Part shown: in pieces, positions 8,271-16,460 of the stretch
Numbering within the stretch: position 1 is the first letter of the stretch
Layout: the number at the start of each line of letters is the position of its first letter
Source of the DNA: Promethearchaeota archaeon
GTDB lineage: Archaea; Asgardarchaeota; Lokiarchaeia; Sigyniarchaeales; SOKP01
Length of the DNA: 40,048 nucleotides
Direction: 5' to 3'
Assembly (NCBI GenBank): GCA_013375475.1
Contig: JABXKD010000030.1
Location: forward strand, 1 to 40,048
The notes under the pieces: model-generated
What the model was told of the DNA's origin: nothing
What the model saw: the letters and a program-made list of their open reading frames with translations, nothing else
The model's database searches: none
Made by a program: the position numbers and the translations under genes

Positions 8271-9551
8271 TTTCTTCGATTTAAAATAATTTGCTATATT
8301 TTCTGCTAGCTTTTCTTGCTTTTTCCAATCCCCGTAAGCCAATCCTTTTGAAGTTAGATCAGATATTAACTTTTTAGTTTTTTCGTTAATTTGTTTTACA
8401 GTTTCATTTGCAAACACTGTTTGTGGTAAGGGCATGAAGCTATGTGTATGAATTTTAGCTCCCAAAATAGACAATTCTTTCATAAAATCTATAGTAAGGT
8501 TAATATCTTCATCTGTTTCGTTAGGCAAATTAAAAATAAAGTCAACATTTGCGATGAGTCCAGATTTTACCGTTAATTTCACTGCGTTATATACATCATC
8601 AATCGTATGGCCTCTATTACACGAGTTCAATATCTTTTGGCTACCTGATTGAGCACCAATTACAATATTATCGTTTGCAGCGTATTTTAGTACTAATCCT
8701 AATGTCTCATCAGTTACATGCTCAGGTCTGACTTCAGAAGGAAAAGATCCAAAATAAATCCTCCCTTTAGGCGCAATTATCTTTTCGATATTAATTAATA
8801 ACAGCTCTAATTCCGGAAGATTGAGAGTTTTTCCATCTTGCGAACCATAAGAAAAGGCGTTAGGAGTTATAAACCTAATGTCGGTTTTTTCATATTCTTT
8901 CATAATTTTAACAGCGTCACAAATAGACTTGATACTTCTATGCCTCGGGGCTGTTCCTAAAATATAAGGTGTTTGACAAAAATAGCAGACATAAGGACAT
9001 CCTCTAGTTATTTCAATAGCTCCATATTTAATGTGCCTACTTGGCAAAGCCGGATATTTATTTAAATCTAACCATTCTCGTTTTTTAGTTAAAATTATTT
9101 TACCATCCTTATCTAAATACGCGATTCCTTTAATTTCATTCAAGCTTTTATTATTTTTTACATTAATAAGAATTTCAATTAAAGTTTCTTCACCCTCACC
9201 CCTTACAACTAAATCAAAATCCATTTTAAGAGTCCCTTCTGGATCTCCAGTAGGGTGGGGTCCGCCTGCAATAAATAATACTTTAGTCCCATATTTTTTT
9301 CGTAAAGATTTGACTAAATCCCTAACCTCCCATAACTGAGTAGTAAAAAAAGAAATACCTAATACAGTTGATTCATGTATATCGCTAATTTCTTCTATAT
9401 CATTATATAGGTTCTCTTTACCACGAATAAAGTAAATTTCGATATCATTTAATTTGCGTTCTGTTTCGATAGCAGCAACTAACGCATTAAAACTGAAGAT
9501 ATTTTGTTTCTGATAAAATACAACAAATGCAACTTTTTTTCGCAAACACAT
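8259..9551 (-). CDS. B12-binding domain/radical SAM protein (MJ_1487-type)
   Basis: The N-terminal third (about residues 1-130) has a cobalamin-binding Rossmann layout ('LFIAGGPHPTGDPEGTL', 'DLVVRGEGEETL'). The radical SAM core follows with 'ITRGCPYVCYFCQTP', a CX3CX2C cluster motif. Later core segments are 'VIGAQSGSQKIL' and 'VDFIFNLPNETDEDI'. The general build and the 'RGCPYxCxFCQTP' wording fit the archaeal MJ_1487-like group (my recollection of TIGR04013), whose reaction is unknown. Methylation of an unreactive carbon or a methylthio-transfer are typical outcomes in this superfamily. It overlaps the end of the MutY-like gene tail-to-tail by 12 bases, so transcription of the two converges. 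Confidence 0.85.
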   Translation of the reverse strand: MCLRKKVAFVVFYQKQNIFSFNALVAAIETERKLNDIEIYFIRGKENLYNDIEEISDIHESTVLGISFFTTQLWEVRDLVKSLRKKYGTKVLFIAGGPHPTGDPEGTLKMDFDLVVRGEGEETLIEILINVKNNKSLNEIKGIAYLDKDGKIILTKKREWLDLNKYPALPSRHIKYGAIEITRGCPYVCYFCQTPYILGTAPRHRSIKSICDAVKIMKEYEKTDIRFITPNAFSYGSQDGKTLNLPELELLLINIEKIIAPKGRIYFGSFPSEVRPEHVTDETLGLVLKYAANDNIVIGAQSGSQKILNSCNRGHTIDDVYNAVKLTVKSGLIANVDFIFNLPNETDEDINLTIDFMKELSILGAKIHTHSFMPLPQTVFANETVKQINEKTKKLISDLTSKGLAYGDWKKQEKLAENIANYFKSKKLRN

Positions 9552-9644
9552 AATAATATCTTGTTATATTAAGAATATAGAATCTTTTGTAGATTAAAAT
9601 TATAATTCAAAAATATTATAATAAAAATAAAAAGTGAGAAAAAT

Positions 9645-10094
9645 ATGCTTTTTGTAGAATTATTTGCTACAGATCCTTCTATGGTAGGCTTAGCATGGTT
9701 TGATTTTTATTCTATCGGACACTTCTGCTTTGGGATTGGGGTTTTTCTTTTTTTTAGCTTATTTTATACTCTTCCAAAACACAAGGGAAAAATACCCATA
9801 TTTTCATTACTCTTTGTTTTCATCTTAACACTGGGAATATTGATCCTTTGGGAGGCTTTAGAATATTTCGTTTTTATCGATCTCGGTTGGAAATTCGAAG
9901 GGCGCGCAGATAGTTGGCAAAATATGACAACAGACTTAATAATTGGAGCTTTCGGGGGTATTGTATCTTGGATCTTTTGCTACGAAATTGTTGGTAAAGA
10001 TAAAAATGTTTGGGCTTATTATATTTTTGGAATCATAGGATTTGCATTGTGGCTGGTTGTGTTTATGATCTTACGTGCTTTTACAATAACATAA
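9645..10094 (+). CDS. hypothetical four-helix membrane protein
   Basis: A 149-residue protein with four membrane segments, at about residues 21-42, 53-70, 95-115 and 124-146. Between helices 2 and 3 is 'WEALEYFVFIDLGWKFEGRA' then 'DSWQNMTTDLIIGAFGG'. The WE...E and D..N..TD residues next to membrane helices recall YjdF/DUF2238-like proteins, but I would not assign it. The ATG follows 'AAGTGAGAAAAAT', a normal spacing. It is divergent from the radical SAM gene (93 bases between) and precedes the amidohydrolase by 67 bases. Confidence 0.7.
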   Translation: MLFVELFATDPSMVGLAWFDFYSIGHFCFGIGVFLFFSLFYTLPKHKGKIPIFSLLFVFILTLGILILWEALEYFVFIDLGWKFEGRADSWQNMTTDLIIGAFGGIVSWIFCYEIVGKDKNVWAYYIFGIIGFALWLVVFMILRAFTIT

Positions 10095-10161
10095 CACCTA
10101 AACTTATTTTTATAAATTTTATTTCTTTTTTTTTACACAGAGATTATATATTTAACTCAAG

Positions 10162-10929
10162 GTGATTTTTGTTAATATTCAAGATTATTTCGAATTAAGA
10201 AGGGGGACTATCCCTCTGATATTCTCAGTTCCTCACGGTGGGACCACTAATTTTGAGATTATACCAGACAGGATAAACGGTATTCATGGAGTTGACAAAG
10301 AAACAGTAAGGCTTACTTTTGATTTAATAGAAGAAATTCGCAAATGTTCTAATTTAAAATCCAAAGATAATTTGATGCCTTCCTATATCATTTCAAAAAT
10401 TAAAAGAGTGAAAATAGATTTTAACAGAAAAGAAACAGAAGCTTTTTACTCAAAATCTAATTTGGCTAGAGAAATATACCAGTATTACCATAATAAGATT
10501 TTAGAGTTAATTTCTTACAATTTAAAAAAATTTAATCGATCTCTATTGATCGATATTCATGGGTTTGAAAAGCGCAAGAGACCTGAAGGATTTCGCGATG
10601 TAGAATTGGTTTTAGGCACTAATAATTTAGAATCTATGTTTCCTGAAAAATTACCTAAGAAAGATTGGGGTAAAAACTTCCGAGGGAAAATAATTAGAAA
10701 ATTCAACGACCTAACCATCCCAATCGCGCCAGGACATCACACCAGGAAAGAATATGCTTTAACGGGGGGATATATTATACAAAAATATGGAGCAAGTCGA
10801 ATTAAAAATAGTCAAGCAATACAAATAGAGTTTTCAGATAATGTTCGTCTGTACGATGCTCTATTAAGAGAAAAAACTTTAAAATCTTTAGCTCAACTAT
10901 TCTTTGAAGAATTTTCTCTTACAGATTGA
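10162..10929 (+). CDS. N-formylglutamate amidohydrolase family protein
   Basis: Family marks are 'PLIFSVPHGG' near the N-terminus (zinc-ligand His in PHGG), 'KIDFNRKETEAFY' (the conserved DxNR region) and 'LLIDIHGF' (second metal-binding His). Members hydrolyse N-formylglutamate to glutamate and formate; in archaea lacking the rest of the histidine route the substrate is open. At about 255 residues it has normal length. The GTG at 10162 overlaps a ribosome-binding sequence AAGGTGAT. Five bases after AAGGTGA a GTT (10171), and further an ATT (10177), would also give complete proteins, so the true start is uncertain by up to five residues. Confidence 0.8.
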   Translation: MIFVNIQDYFELRRGTIPLIFSVPHGGTTNFEIIPDRINGIHGVDKETVRLTFDLIEEIRKCSNLKSKDNLMPSYIISKIKRVKIDFNRKETEAFYSKSNLAREIYQYYHNKILELISYNLKKFNRSLLIDIHGFEKRKRPEGFRDVELVLGTNNLESMFPEKLPKKDWGKNFRGKIIRKFNDLTIPIAPGHHTRKEYALTGGYIIQKYGASRIKNSQAIQIEFSDNVRLYDALLREKTLKSLAQLFFEEFSLTD

Positions 10930-11023
10930 AACGAATCAAATACTTTTTTTCAATCAATTCTCGTTAGAATCAATTTCAAATAATATTTTAATGATGAATT
11001 ATAAATAATAGAACTCTTTCTAG

Positions 11024-11036
11024 GATATATAAAAAT
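11024..11036 (+). promoter_or_regulatory. TATA-box promoter for 11063 gene
   Basis: GATATATAAAAATT is a strong archaeal TATA-type element. Its centre is about 34 bases before the ATG at 11063, so transcription should begin around 11055, giving a nearly leaderless message. This fits the absence of a ribosome binding site before that ATG. Confidence 0.45.
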
Positions 11037-11062
11037 TAACCGTATGATTTTGACATATTTTT

Positions 11063-11398
11063 ATGTGCGATGATAAGATTGATATAAGCGATTTAGAATC
11101 GTTTATTAACGGTCTAAAAACTTCGCTAGATATGCTTGATGGAGCGGATCCAACTCAGTCAAAAGGATTTCAATCACAATTAGCAAAAACGATTTCTGCC
11201 TTAAGAATTAAAAAAACTGAACGATTTGAGCCATTACCTAAAGTTTTAGGAAATGCTACTAAAGAAGATATAAAAAATTATTTATTAAAAGAACTGGAAC
11301 AATTAATGCACTATTTAGATACCCAAGAATATCCTAGGAGCAAATTTGATTTAGTTAAGAAAATCGTTCATTTAAGAGCTGAAATTAATAGAATTTAA
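11063..11398 (+). CDS. small hypothetical helical protein
   Basis: The 111-residue product is hydrophilic and helical with no recognised motif. Readable segments are 'SDLESFINGLKTSLDML' (helix 1), a proline-containing turn around 'FEPLPKVLGNATKED', and a C-terminal helix ending 'KKIVHLRAEINRI'. A single cysteine is at residue 2. There is no ribosome site before the ATG; translation is probably from a leaderless transcript. It is followed 46 bases later by the TatD gene on the same strand, possibly in one operon. Function unknown. Confidence 0.6.
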   Translation: MCDDKIDISDLESFINGLKTSLDMLDGADPTQSKGFQSQLAKTISALRIKKTERFEPLPKVLGNATKEDIKNYLLKELEQLMHYLDTQEYPRSKFDLVKKIVHLRAEINRI

Positions 11399-11444
11399 TA
11401 TCTTTTAATTTCTTATCCTCATTTTAATATCACAGGTGGTTCAA

Positions 11445-12200
11445 ATTTTAATCGATGTCCATTGCCATATTAATCTATATTTAACGATTGATAAAATCAT
11501 TAAGAATGCTCGAGATGTTGGTGTTGAGAAAATTGTTGCTGTTGCAATGAGCTTCATAAGTCAAGAAAGAGTCTTAGAAATAGCCAGACAACATAAAGAG
11601 GTTTATGCCTCATTAGGAATTCATCCTGAAGAAGTAAAAATGAACGAGAAAATAGAACAACAGCTAGATTCAATAATTAGGTTAATTAGAAAAAATAAAA
11701 ATAATGTATGTGCTATTGGAGAAATTGGGCTAGATCACTACTTCATTAAAGACAAAGAGCTATATCCACTCCAAAAGACAATATTTGAAAAAATGTTATT
11801 GCTCGCCCAAGAATTGGAGCTCCCAGTTAATCTCCACACAAAAGGTGCTGAAAAGACAGTATTTGATACCTTACCCTCATATAGCATCCCTAATATCAAC
11901 ATTCATTGGTATTCAGGACCAGAAAAATTCCTAAATCTTGGAATAGACAGAGGATATTTTTTCTCAATTACTCCCGCAATTAGTTATTCACCTGCGGTAA
12001 AGAAAGTTGCTTTAAATGTTGATAAAGAACACCTTCTTCTGGAGAGTGATGGTCCTGTGAAATATTCCGGAAGTGTAGGCGTTCCAGCGATGGTTAAAAA
12101 TGTTTTAAATTCTATTTCAAAGATAAAAGAAATTAATTCACATGATTTAGAACGACAAATTGAACAAAATACAAGAAAGATTTTTCCTTCAATTTTTTAA
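11445..12200 (+). CDS. TatD family metal-dependent hydrolase (DNase-like)
   Basis: The TIM-barrel amidohydrolase fold is marked by 'LIDVHCHI' (HxH on strand 1), 'YASLGIHPEEV', 'AIGEIGLDHYF' (Glu ligand), 'LPVNLHTKGAE' (His), 'NIHWYSG' (His) and 'LLLESDGP' (Asp). TatD proteins are Mg-dependent 3'-5' exonucleases or related phosphodiesterases. Known family members begin M-(I/L)-(I/L)-D-x-H, which matches starting at the ATT at 11445 (I-L-I-D-V-H). A strong ribosome site AGGTGGT (11434-11440) lies four bases before this ATT. The GTG at 11436 lies inside that ribosome site, so I treat ATT as the more likely start; the difference is three residues. Confidence 0.88.
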   Translation: MLIDVHCHINLYLTIDKIIKNARDVGVEKIVAVAMSFISQERVLEIARQHKEVYASLGIHPEEVKMNEKIEQQLDSIIRLIRKNKNNVCAIGEIGLDHYFIKDKELYPLQKTIFEKMLLLAQELELPVNLHTKGAEKTVFDTLPSYSIPNINIHWYSGPEKFLNLGIDRGYFFSITPAISYSPAVKKVALNVDKEHLLLESDGPVKYSGSVGVPAMVKNVLNSISKIKEINSHDLERQIEQNTRKIFPSIF

Positions 12201-12230
12201 ATTAAACACTTATATTTGCGTTTAATTAGA

Positions 12231-12240
12231 CTTTTATAAC
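12231..12240 (+). promoter_or_regulatory. TATA-box promoter for cdhA
   Basis: CTTTTATAAC is a TATA-like element. Initiation about 26 bases downstream would leave a leader of roughly 25-30 bases that contains the ribosome site GAAGTGA at 12276-12283. Confidence 0.4.
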
Positions 12241-12288
12241 AAAGAATCATTATTTTGATCTATATTATAAAATAAAGAAGTGAAATGG

Positions 12289-14637
12289 ATGAGTAAAAAA
12301 GGTGCTAGAATAAAAATAGATGAATACAAAGGACCATTAGGTTCAATCAAAGGCTTTGAATTAACTACTGGGAAGATAAGCTGGGGGGACGAAACAGAAT
12401 GGGAGCCAATGGGGCCAACCCCTAAACCTCATATTCCCACATTACGAGACTGGTTCTTTAAACTCATGGATAGATATCCTCCATACTACATGCCTATATG
12501 CGATATGTGCTGTCTTTGTACCTACGGCAAGTGTAATCTTTCAAAAGGTAGAACCGGTGCTTGTGGAATTAATATGGAAACCCAACAAGCAAGGATAGTT
12601 GAGATTGCTTGTTGTATAGGTGCTTCTTGTCATTCAGCTCATGGGGATCATTTACTACACTGGCTTAAAGAGAAATATGGGAATGTTCCTATAAATTTTG
12701 GTAATAATATTGCTGTAGAAATGCCTCATACTCGATTGGTTGTTGGTATGAAACCTGAAACATTAGAAGATTTAGAAACGGCAATGGAATGGGTACAATA
12801 TACCATTACACATTTACTCGCATCGGGCCACACAGGGCAAGAATCGTCTCATTTAGATTATGAAGCTAAAAGTTTCCTTGCTGGATTAGCAGATTCGGTA
12901 GGAATGGAGATATCAGACGCCGTTCAAATCGCAGCGTATGGATTCCCCGCTGGAGACCCTGATGTTCCAATCGTAGAGTTAGGCATGGGAACCATGGATG
13001 TGGAAAATAAAGCAACCATCTTGATGATAGGACACAATGTGGCGCCTGGAATAGAATTAGTAGATCACCTTAGAGAAAAGAACTACGAAGATAAAGTAGA
13101 TGTTGGAGCAATTTGTTGTACAGCTCACGACTTAACGAGATATTACGATGGAGCAAAAGTTATTGGATCAATGTCTCGACAATTACACTTTATTCGTTCT
13201 GGTTTAGCAGATGTTATCATGGTTGACGAACAATGTGTCAATCTACGAAGTTTTGAACAAGCCCAACTAGTAGGATCTCCATTTATAGCTACCAACGAAA
13301 AAAATATGGGTGGCTTACAAAATAGGACAGATGATCCTGTGGAAGAAATTATAAATGATTTAGTCGGAGGAAAACAAGCAGGAGTTCTCATTTTAGATCC
13401 TGTTAAAGCGGGTATAGTTGCAGTCGAAACGGCAATAAAAATTCACCCCATTAGAAAAGGACGAAGCGCCGTTCCTGACGAAGAAGGTTGCATCCAGATG
13501 GCTTATAACTGTAACGGTTGCGGAAATTGCCAACGTAATTGCCCTAACGATTTACCCATTGTTGATGGGGTTAATTTAGCTAAAGAAGGCGACTTTTCAA
13601 TCCTAGAGAATGTTTTTGACGATTGTTTAGATTGCGGGCGATGTGAAGCCGATTGTATGAAAAATGTATCTCCACTAACACTTATAATGCACGCAGGAAG
13701 AGACAAAATTAGAAACGAGAAATTTAACGTCAGAGTTGGAAGAGGTCCAATTCAAGATACAGAAATACGAAATGTTGGAGCTCCGATTGTACTTGGAGAG
13801 ATACCTGGGATAGTTGCGATTATTGGTTGTGCAAGTTATGGAAAGGATATCCAAGAGTTATATAAACTCGCCGAGGAGTTCTGCGTTAGAAATTATATCG
13901 TAGTAGTTTCAGGCTGTGGGGCTATGGATATAGGTCTAGTAAAAGATGAAGAGGGTAAAACGCTATATGATAGATTTCCCGGAGATTTTGACCGAGGAGG
14001 ATTAGTCAATGTTGGTTCTTGTGTGTCAAATCCTCACATTACTGGTGCTGCGATTAAGGTAGCAAATATTTTTGCAAGACGTCCGTTACGAGGTAACTTT
14101 GAAGAAATTTCCGATTATATATTACATAGAGTTGGAGCTGTCGGCGTAGCTTGGGGTGCAATGTCTCAAAAAGCTGCCAGTATAGCAAGTATGGCAAATG
14201 GATTAGGAGTTCCTGCCGTCGTTGGTCCACATGCTGCAGAATATCGGCGTGCTTATATAGGGCGATCCGACAACGAAGATTCGTGGAAAGTATTTAATGC
14301 ACGAGATGGAACAGCTAATCATTTAGTTGGACCTGGACCTGAACATTTACTTACTACAGCAGAATCAATAGAACAAGCAATTTGTTTAGTAGCTAAAATG
14401 TGTTTGAGGCCTGCCGATAACTCAAAAGGTAGAATGATCAAATTATCGCACTGGATTGACCTTGAGCGAAAATACAAAGGCGTAGACTTTCCAAACGATT
14501 TAGAAAAGTTCATAAGAGTAGACGCGGATATTCCAATTAACATGAAAGACGGTATTGTAGAATTTTTAAAAGAAAAAGGTTGGAAACCAAGAGAAATAAT
14601 TGATCCAACTTTACTTAAACGACTTTGTCACGCTTAA
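12289..14637 (+). CDS. cdhA: CO dehydrogenase/acetyl-CoA synthase complex subunit alpha
   Basis: This 782-residue protein is a clear archaeal CdhA. The N-terminal cluster region reads 'CDMCCLCTYGKCNLSKGRTG' and 'ACCIGASCHSAHGDH'. The central insertion carries two ferredoxin motifs, 'CNGCGNCQRNCPN' and 'CLDCGRCEADCMKN', as in the archaeal alpha subunit but not bacterial CooS. C-cluster ligands are seen in 'GAICCTAHD', 'DEQCVN', 'IIGCASYGKD', 'VVSGCGAMDIG' and 'VNVGSCVSNPH'. It interconverts CO and CO2 within the acetyl-CoA decarbonylase/synthase of the Wood-Ljungdahl pathway, in the cytoplasm. The ATG at 12289, five bases after GAAGTGA, is preferred to the GTG inside that site. Oddly no cdhB, cdhC, cdhD or cdhE follows; degenerate sequence does. 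Confidence 0.96.
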   Translation: MSKKGARIKIDEYKGPLGSIKGFELTTGKISWGDETEWEPMGPTPKPHIPTLRDWFFKLMDRYPPYYMPICDMCCLCTYGKCNLSKGRTGACGINMETQQARIVEIACCIGASCHSAHGDHLLHWLKEKYGNVPINFGNNIAVEMPHTRLVVGMKPETLEDLETAMEWVQYTITHLLASGHTGQESSHLDYEAKSFLAGLADSVGMEISDAVQIAAYGFPAGDPDVPIVELGMGTMDVENKATILMIGHNVAPGIELVDHLREKNYEDKVDVGAICCTAHDLTRYYDGAKVIGSMSRQLHFIRSGLADVIMVDEQCVNLRSFEQAQLVGSPFIATNEKNMGGLQNRTDDPVEEIINDLVGGKQAGVLILDPVKAGIVAVETAIKIHPIRKGRSAVPDEEGCIQMAYNCNGCGNCQRNCPNDLPIVDGVNLAKEGDFSILENVFDDCLDCGRCEADCMKNVSPLTLIMHAGRDKIRNEKFNVRVGRGPIQDTEIRNVGAPIVLGEIPGIVAIIGCASYGKDIQELYKLAEEFCVRNYIVVVSGCGAMDIGLVKDEEGKTLYDRFPGDFDRGGLVNVGSCVSNPHITGAAIKVANIFARRPLRGNFEEISDYILHRVGAVGVAWGAMSQKAASIASMANGLGVPAVVGPHAAEYRRAYIGRSDNEDSWKVFNARDGTANHLVGPGPEHLLTTAESIEQAICLVAKMCLRPADNSKGRMIKLSHWIDLERKYKGVDFPNDLEKFIRVDADIPINMKDGIVEFLKEKGWKPREIIDPTLLKRLCHA

Positions 14638-14680
14638 AGAATTTTCTTTATTTTTTTATTTAAATCTCTTACAATTTTAA

Positions 14681-14722
14681 TTTTGTTCTATTAACTTAAT
14701 TACATCCTCAGGAAATTCTTCT
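14681..14722 (-). pseudogene. remnant of a thymidylate-synthase-like 3' end (direct repeat of 21102-21143)
   Basis: These 42 bases match 21102-21143, the last codons of the thymidylate-synthase-like gene, with only 3 differences and in the same orientation. Read on the minus strand the fragment gives EEFPEDVIKLIEQ against EEFPEDVIELLEQ. No open frame extends beyond it. It is a decayed paralogue or a duplication border left of the carbohydrate island. Confidence 0.6.
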
Positions 14723-14744
14723 TAGTTACTGAACTTTTTTTTGC

Positions 14745-14850
14745 AACTATACAAATCAAATCATAGAAATGATATATATGGACAAATCAACGCTTTTGAG
14801 AACGGTAAAGGTGAATATATTTTTCTTGGTGCTGATGAAAAAAAAAGGGA
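14745..14850 (+). pseudogene. short coding-like remnant
   Basis: A frame reading 'YGQINAFENGKGEYIFLGA' then 'DEKKRE' and stop looks like a protein end but has no start and is broken upstream. I do not recognise its family. It lies in a stretch (14640-15372) with no intact gene. Confidence 0.3.
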
Positions 14851-14929
14851 ATAAGTAAGATAGTTGGATTAAATAGCTATCTTTCTAAAAAATCCATAAC
14901 ATTAGATAAGCTTAAACGAGATATTTAGA

Positions 14930-15221
14930 TTAAATGTTGGAATTACTTAGAGAAAGATCCTCGCATTGAAGCAAATGAATATCAAGGAAAAATTTTGTTA
15001 AGAATAAAAATTCTTTCAAAAACATTCTTGACTTCTTTAGAGGAGTAGAATCTACATCTTCTTTATATGATTCTGGAAGTGAAGTTAAATTATTATAGCT
15101 TAAATCTAGTATGCTTAGTTTTAATAATTCAGACAATATCTCTGGAAATGATGATATCAAATTTTTTTTAGATTTAATGAGTTAAGTTCATTTAAAGCTC
15201 GTATTGAATCAGGATGTAATT
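14930..15221 (-). pseudogene. leucine-rich repeat protein fragment
   Basis: The minus-strand frame gives two typical leucine-rich repeats, 'IRALNELNSLNLKKNLISSF' and 'LLKLSILDLSYNNLTSLPES', preceded in frame by a stop at 15222-15224 and with no start signal. The C-terminal part 'MFLKEFLFLTKFFLDI' is not repeat-like. This is the broken end of a larger LRR protein. Nothing else intact lies between cdhA and the glycosyltransferase. Confidence 0.6.
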
Positions 15222-15372
15222 AATTACTTTGATGATGACTTGGATCAAAGAATATTAAGAAAGGTATGATAAATATTACTCTTATTATTCAATTAAATAC
15301 TTCCAGATTTAAAATTCAATAATTTAAAAGAGAGAAGATAGTTTTATGGATGATCTTTACTGCATAAATTAG

Positions 15373-16383
15373 TTATTTAGATAAGATTTTTTCATATACA
15401 TTGATATAATCCTCAACCATCCTATCGACAGAAAATTTTTCTTCAACCCATTTACGGCAATGTAACCTATTAATGTCTTTAATGTAGTCCAAAACATTGA
15501 CAGCTTCTTCAATTGACTTTACTAAAAATCCTGTTTTTGTATTATGTATGACTTCGGCCATACTTCCCCTATTAAATGCTATTACTGGAGTACCACAAGC
15601 CATTGCTTCTACAACAGACAATCCAAACGGTTCGTTAAAATTAATCGGATGAAGTAATGCATAAGCTCCCCCTAATAATTTATTCCTTTGTTCAGGACTA
15701 ACACTTCCTATATAATCGATTTTATTACTAGTTAAATGGGGTTTAATTTCTTGTTCATAATATTTTTCATCTTGTATAATTCCTGCCATTATTAATCTCA
15801 TTCCGGATTTGAGTGATATTTCAATTGCCTCTCTAGCTCCTTTATCGTTATGAATCCTTCCAAAAAATAATAGATATTTACCGATTTTTTCCCTAAATGT
15901 GAACTGATTAAGATCGATTCCATGATGAACGGTAGCAATATATTCAAGTTCATGACTACGATCTGCTTCACTAATAGATGCATAATAACAATTTTTATTA
16001 TACTTTTTATATACAGGTAAGATTTTTGGGGAAGAAAATCCATGAATTGTTGTTAATACCGGAGTTTTTGTCATCTTCGAGTAAGTTAAGGGAAGATAAT
16101 CAAAGTTATTGTGAATAATATCAAACTCATCACCTCTTTCAAATACTTCTGAGATATGTAAACATTCCCATACTTTTGGTATCAATTCTTTATCTTCTTC
16201 ATACCCTTGAGGACACACTCCAACTAGACGAGCTTTAGTTTCCGAGTCTTTAGTCGCAAAAAGTGTTACTTCAATCCCTCTTTCAACAAGCCCTTCAGTC
16301 AATAATGAGACAACAGATTCCCAAGGACCATAATGATGTGGAGGTGTACGCCACGCAATGGGGGAAAGCATTGCTATGTGCAT
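15373..16383 (-). CDS. GT4 family glycosyltransferase
   Basis: A 336-residue GT-B enzyme. N-terminal Rossmann features are 'MHIAMLSPIAWRTPPHHYG' (loop after strand 1) and 'FDIIHNNFDY'. The C-terminal half has 'YLLFFGRIHNDKGA' and the retaining GT4 signature 'EPFGLSVVEAMACGTPVIAF', with the two glutamates seven apart that hold the sugar nucleotide. It resembles small soluble transferases that act on sugar acceptors. The ATG follows a strong GGGAGGGGG site. It is downstream of the two-domain transferase at 16461 on the same strand, with 77 bases between, and likely forms an operon with it and the GH130 gene. Confidence 0.9.
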   Translation of the reverse strand: MHIAMLSPIAWRTPPHHYGPWESVVSLLTEGLVERGIEVTLFATKDSETKARLVGVCPQGYEEDKELIPKVWECLHISEVFERGDEFDIIHNNFDYLPLTYSKMTKTPVLTTIHGFSSPKILPVYKKYNKNCYYASISEADRSHELEYIATVHHGIDLNQFTFREKIGKYLLFFGRIHNDKGAREAIEISLKSGMRLIMAGIIQDEKYYEQEIKPHLTSNKIDYIGSVSPEQRNKLLGGAYALLHPINFNEPFGLSVVEAMACGTPVIAFNRGSMAEVIHNTKTGFLVKSIEEAVNVLDYIKDINRLHCRKWVEEKFSVDRMVEDYINVYEKILSK

Positions 16384-16460
16384 TTTTTACCCCCTCCCAG
16401 AGAATTATGATCCTTAATCGAATTTTCAATTATAAATCTCTCATTTTTAAAATTGATATA

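Noticed and set aside
13143..13391. Minus-strand frames inside cdhA (also 13503-13706 and 14319-14543)
   Set aside because: They lie entirely within a well-conserved gene on the other strand and lack start signals.
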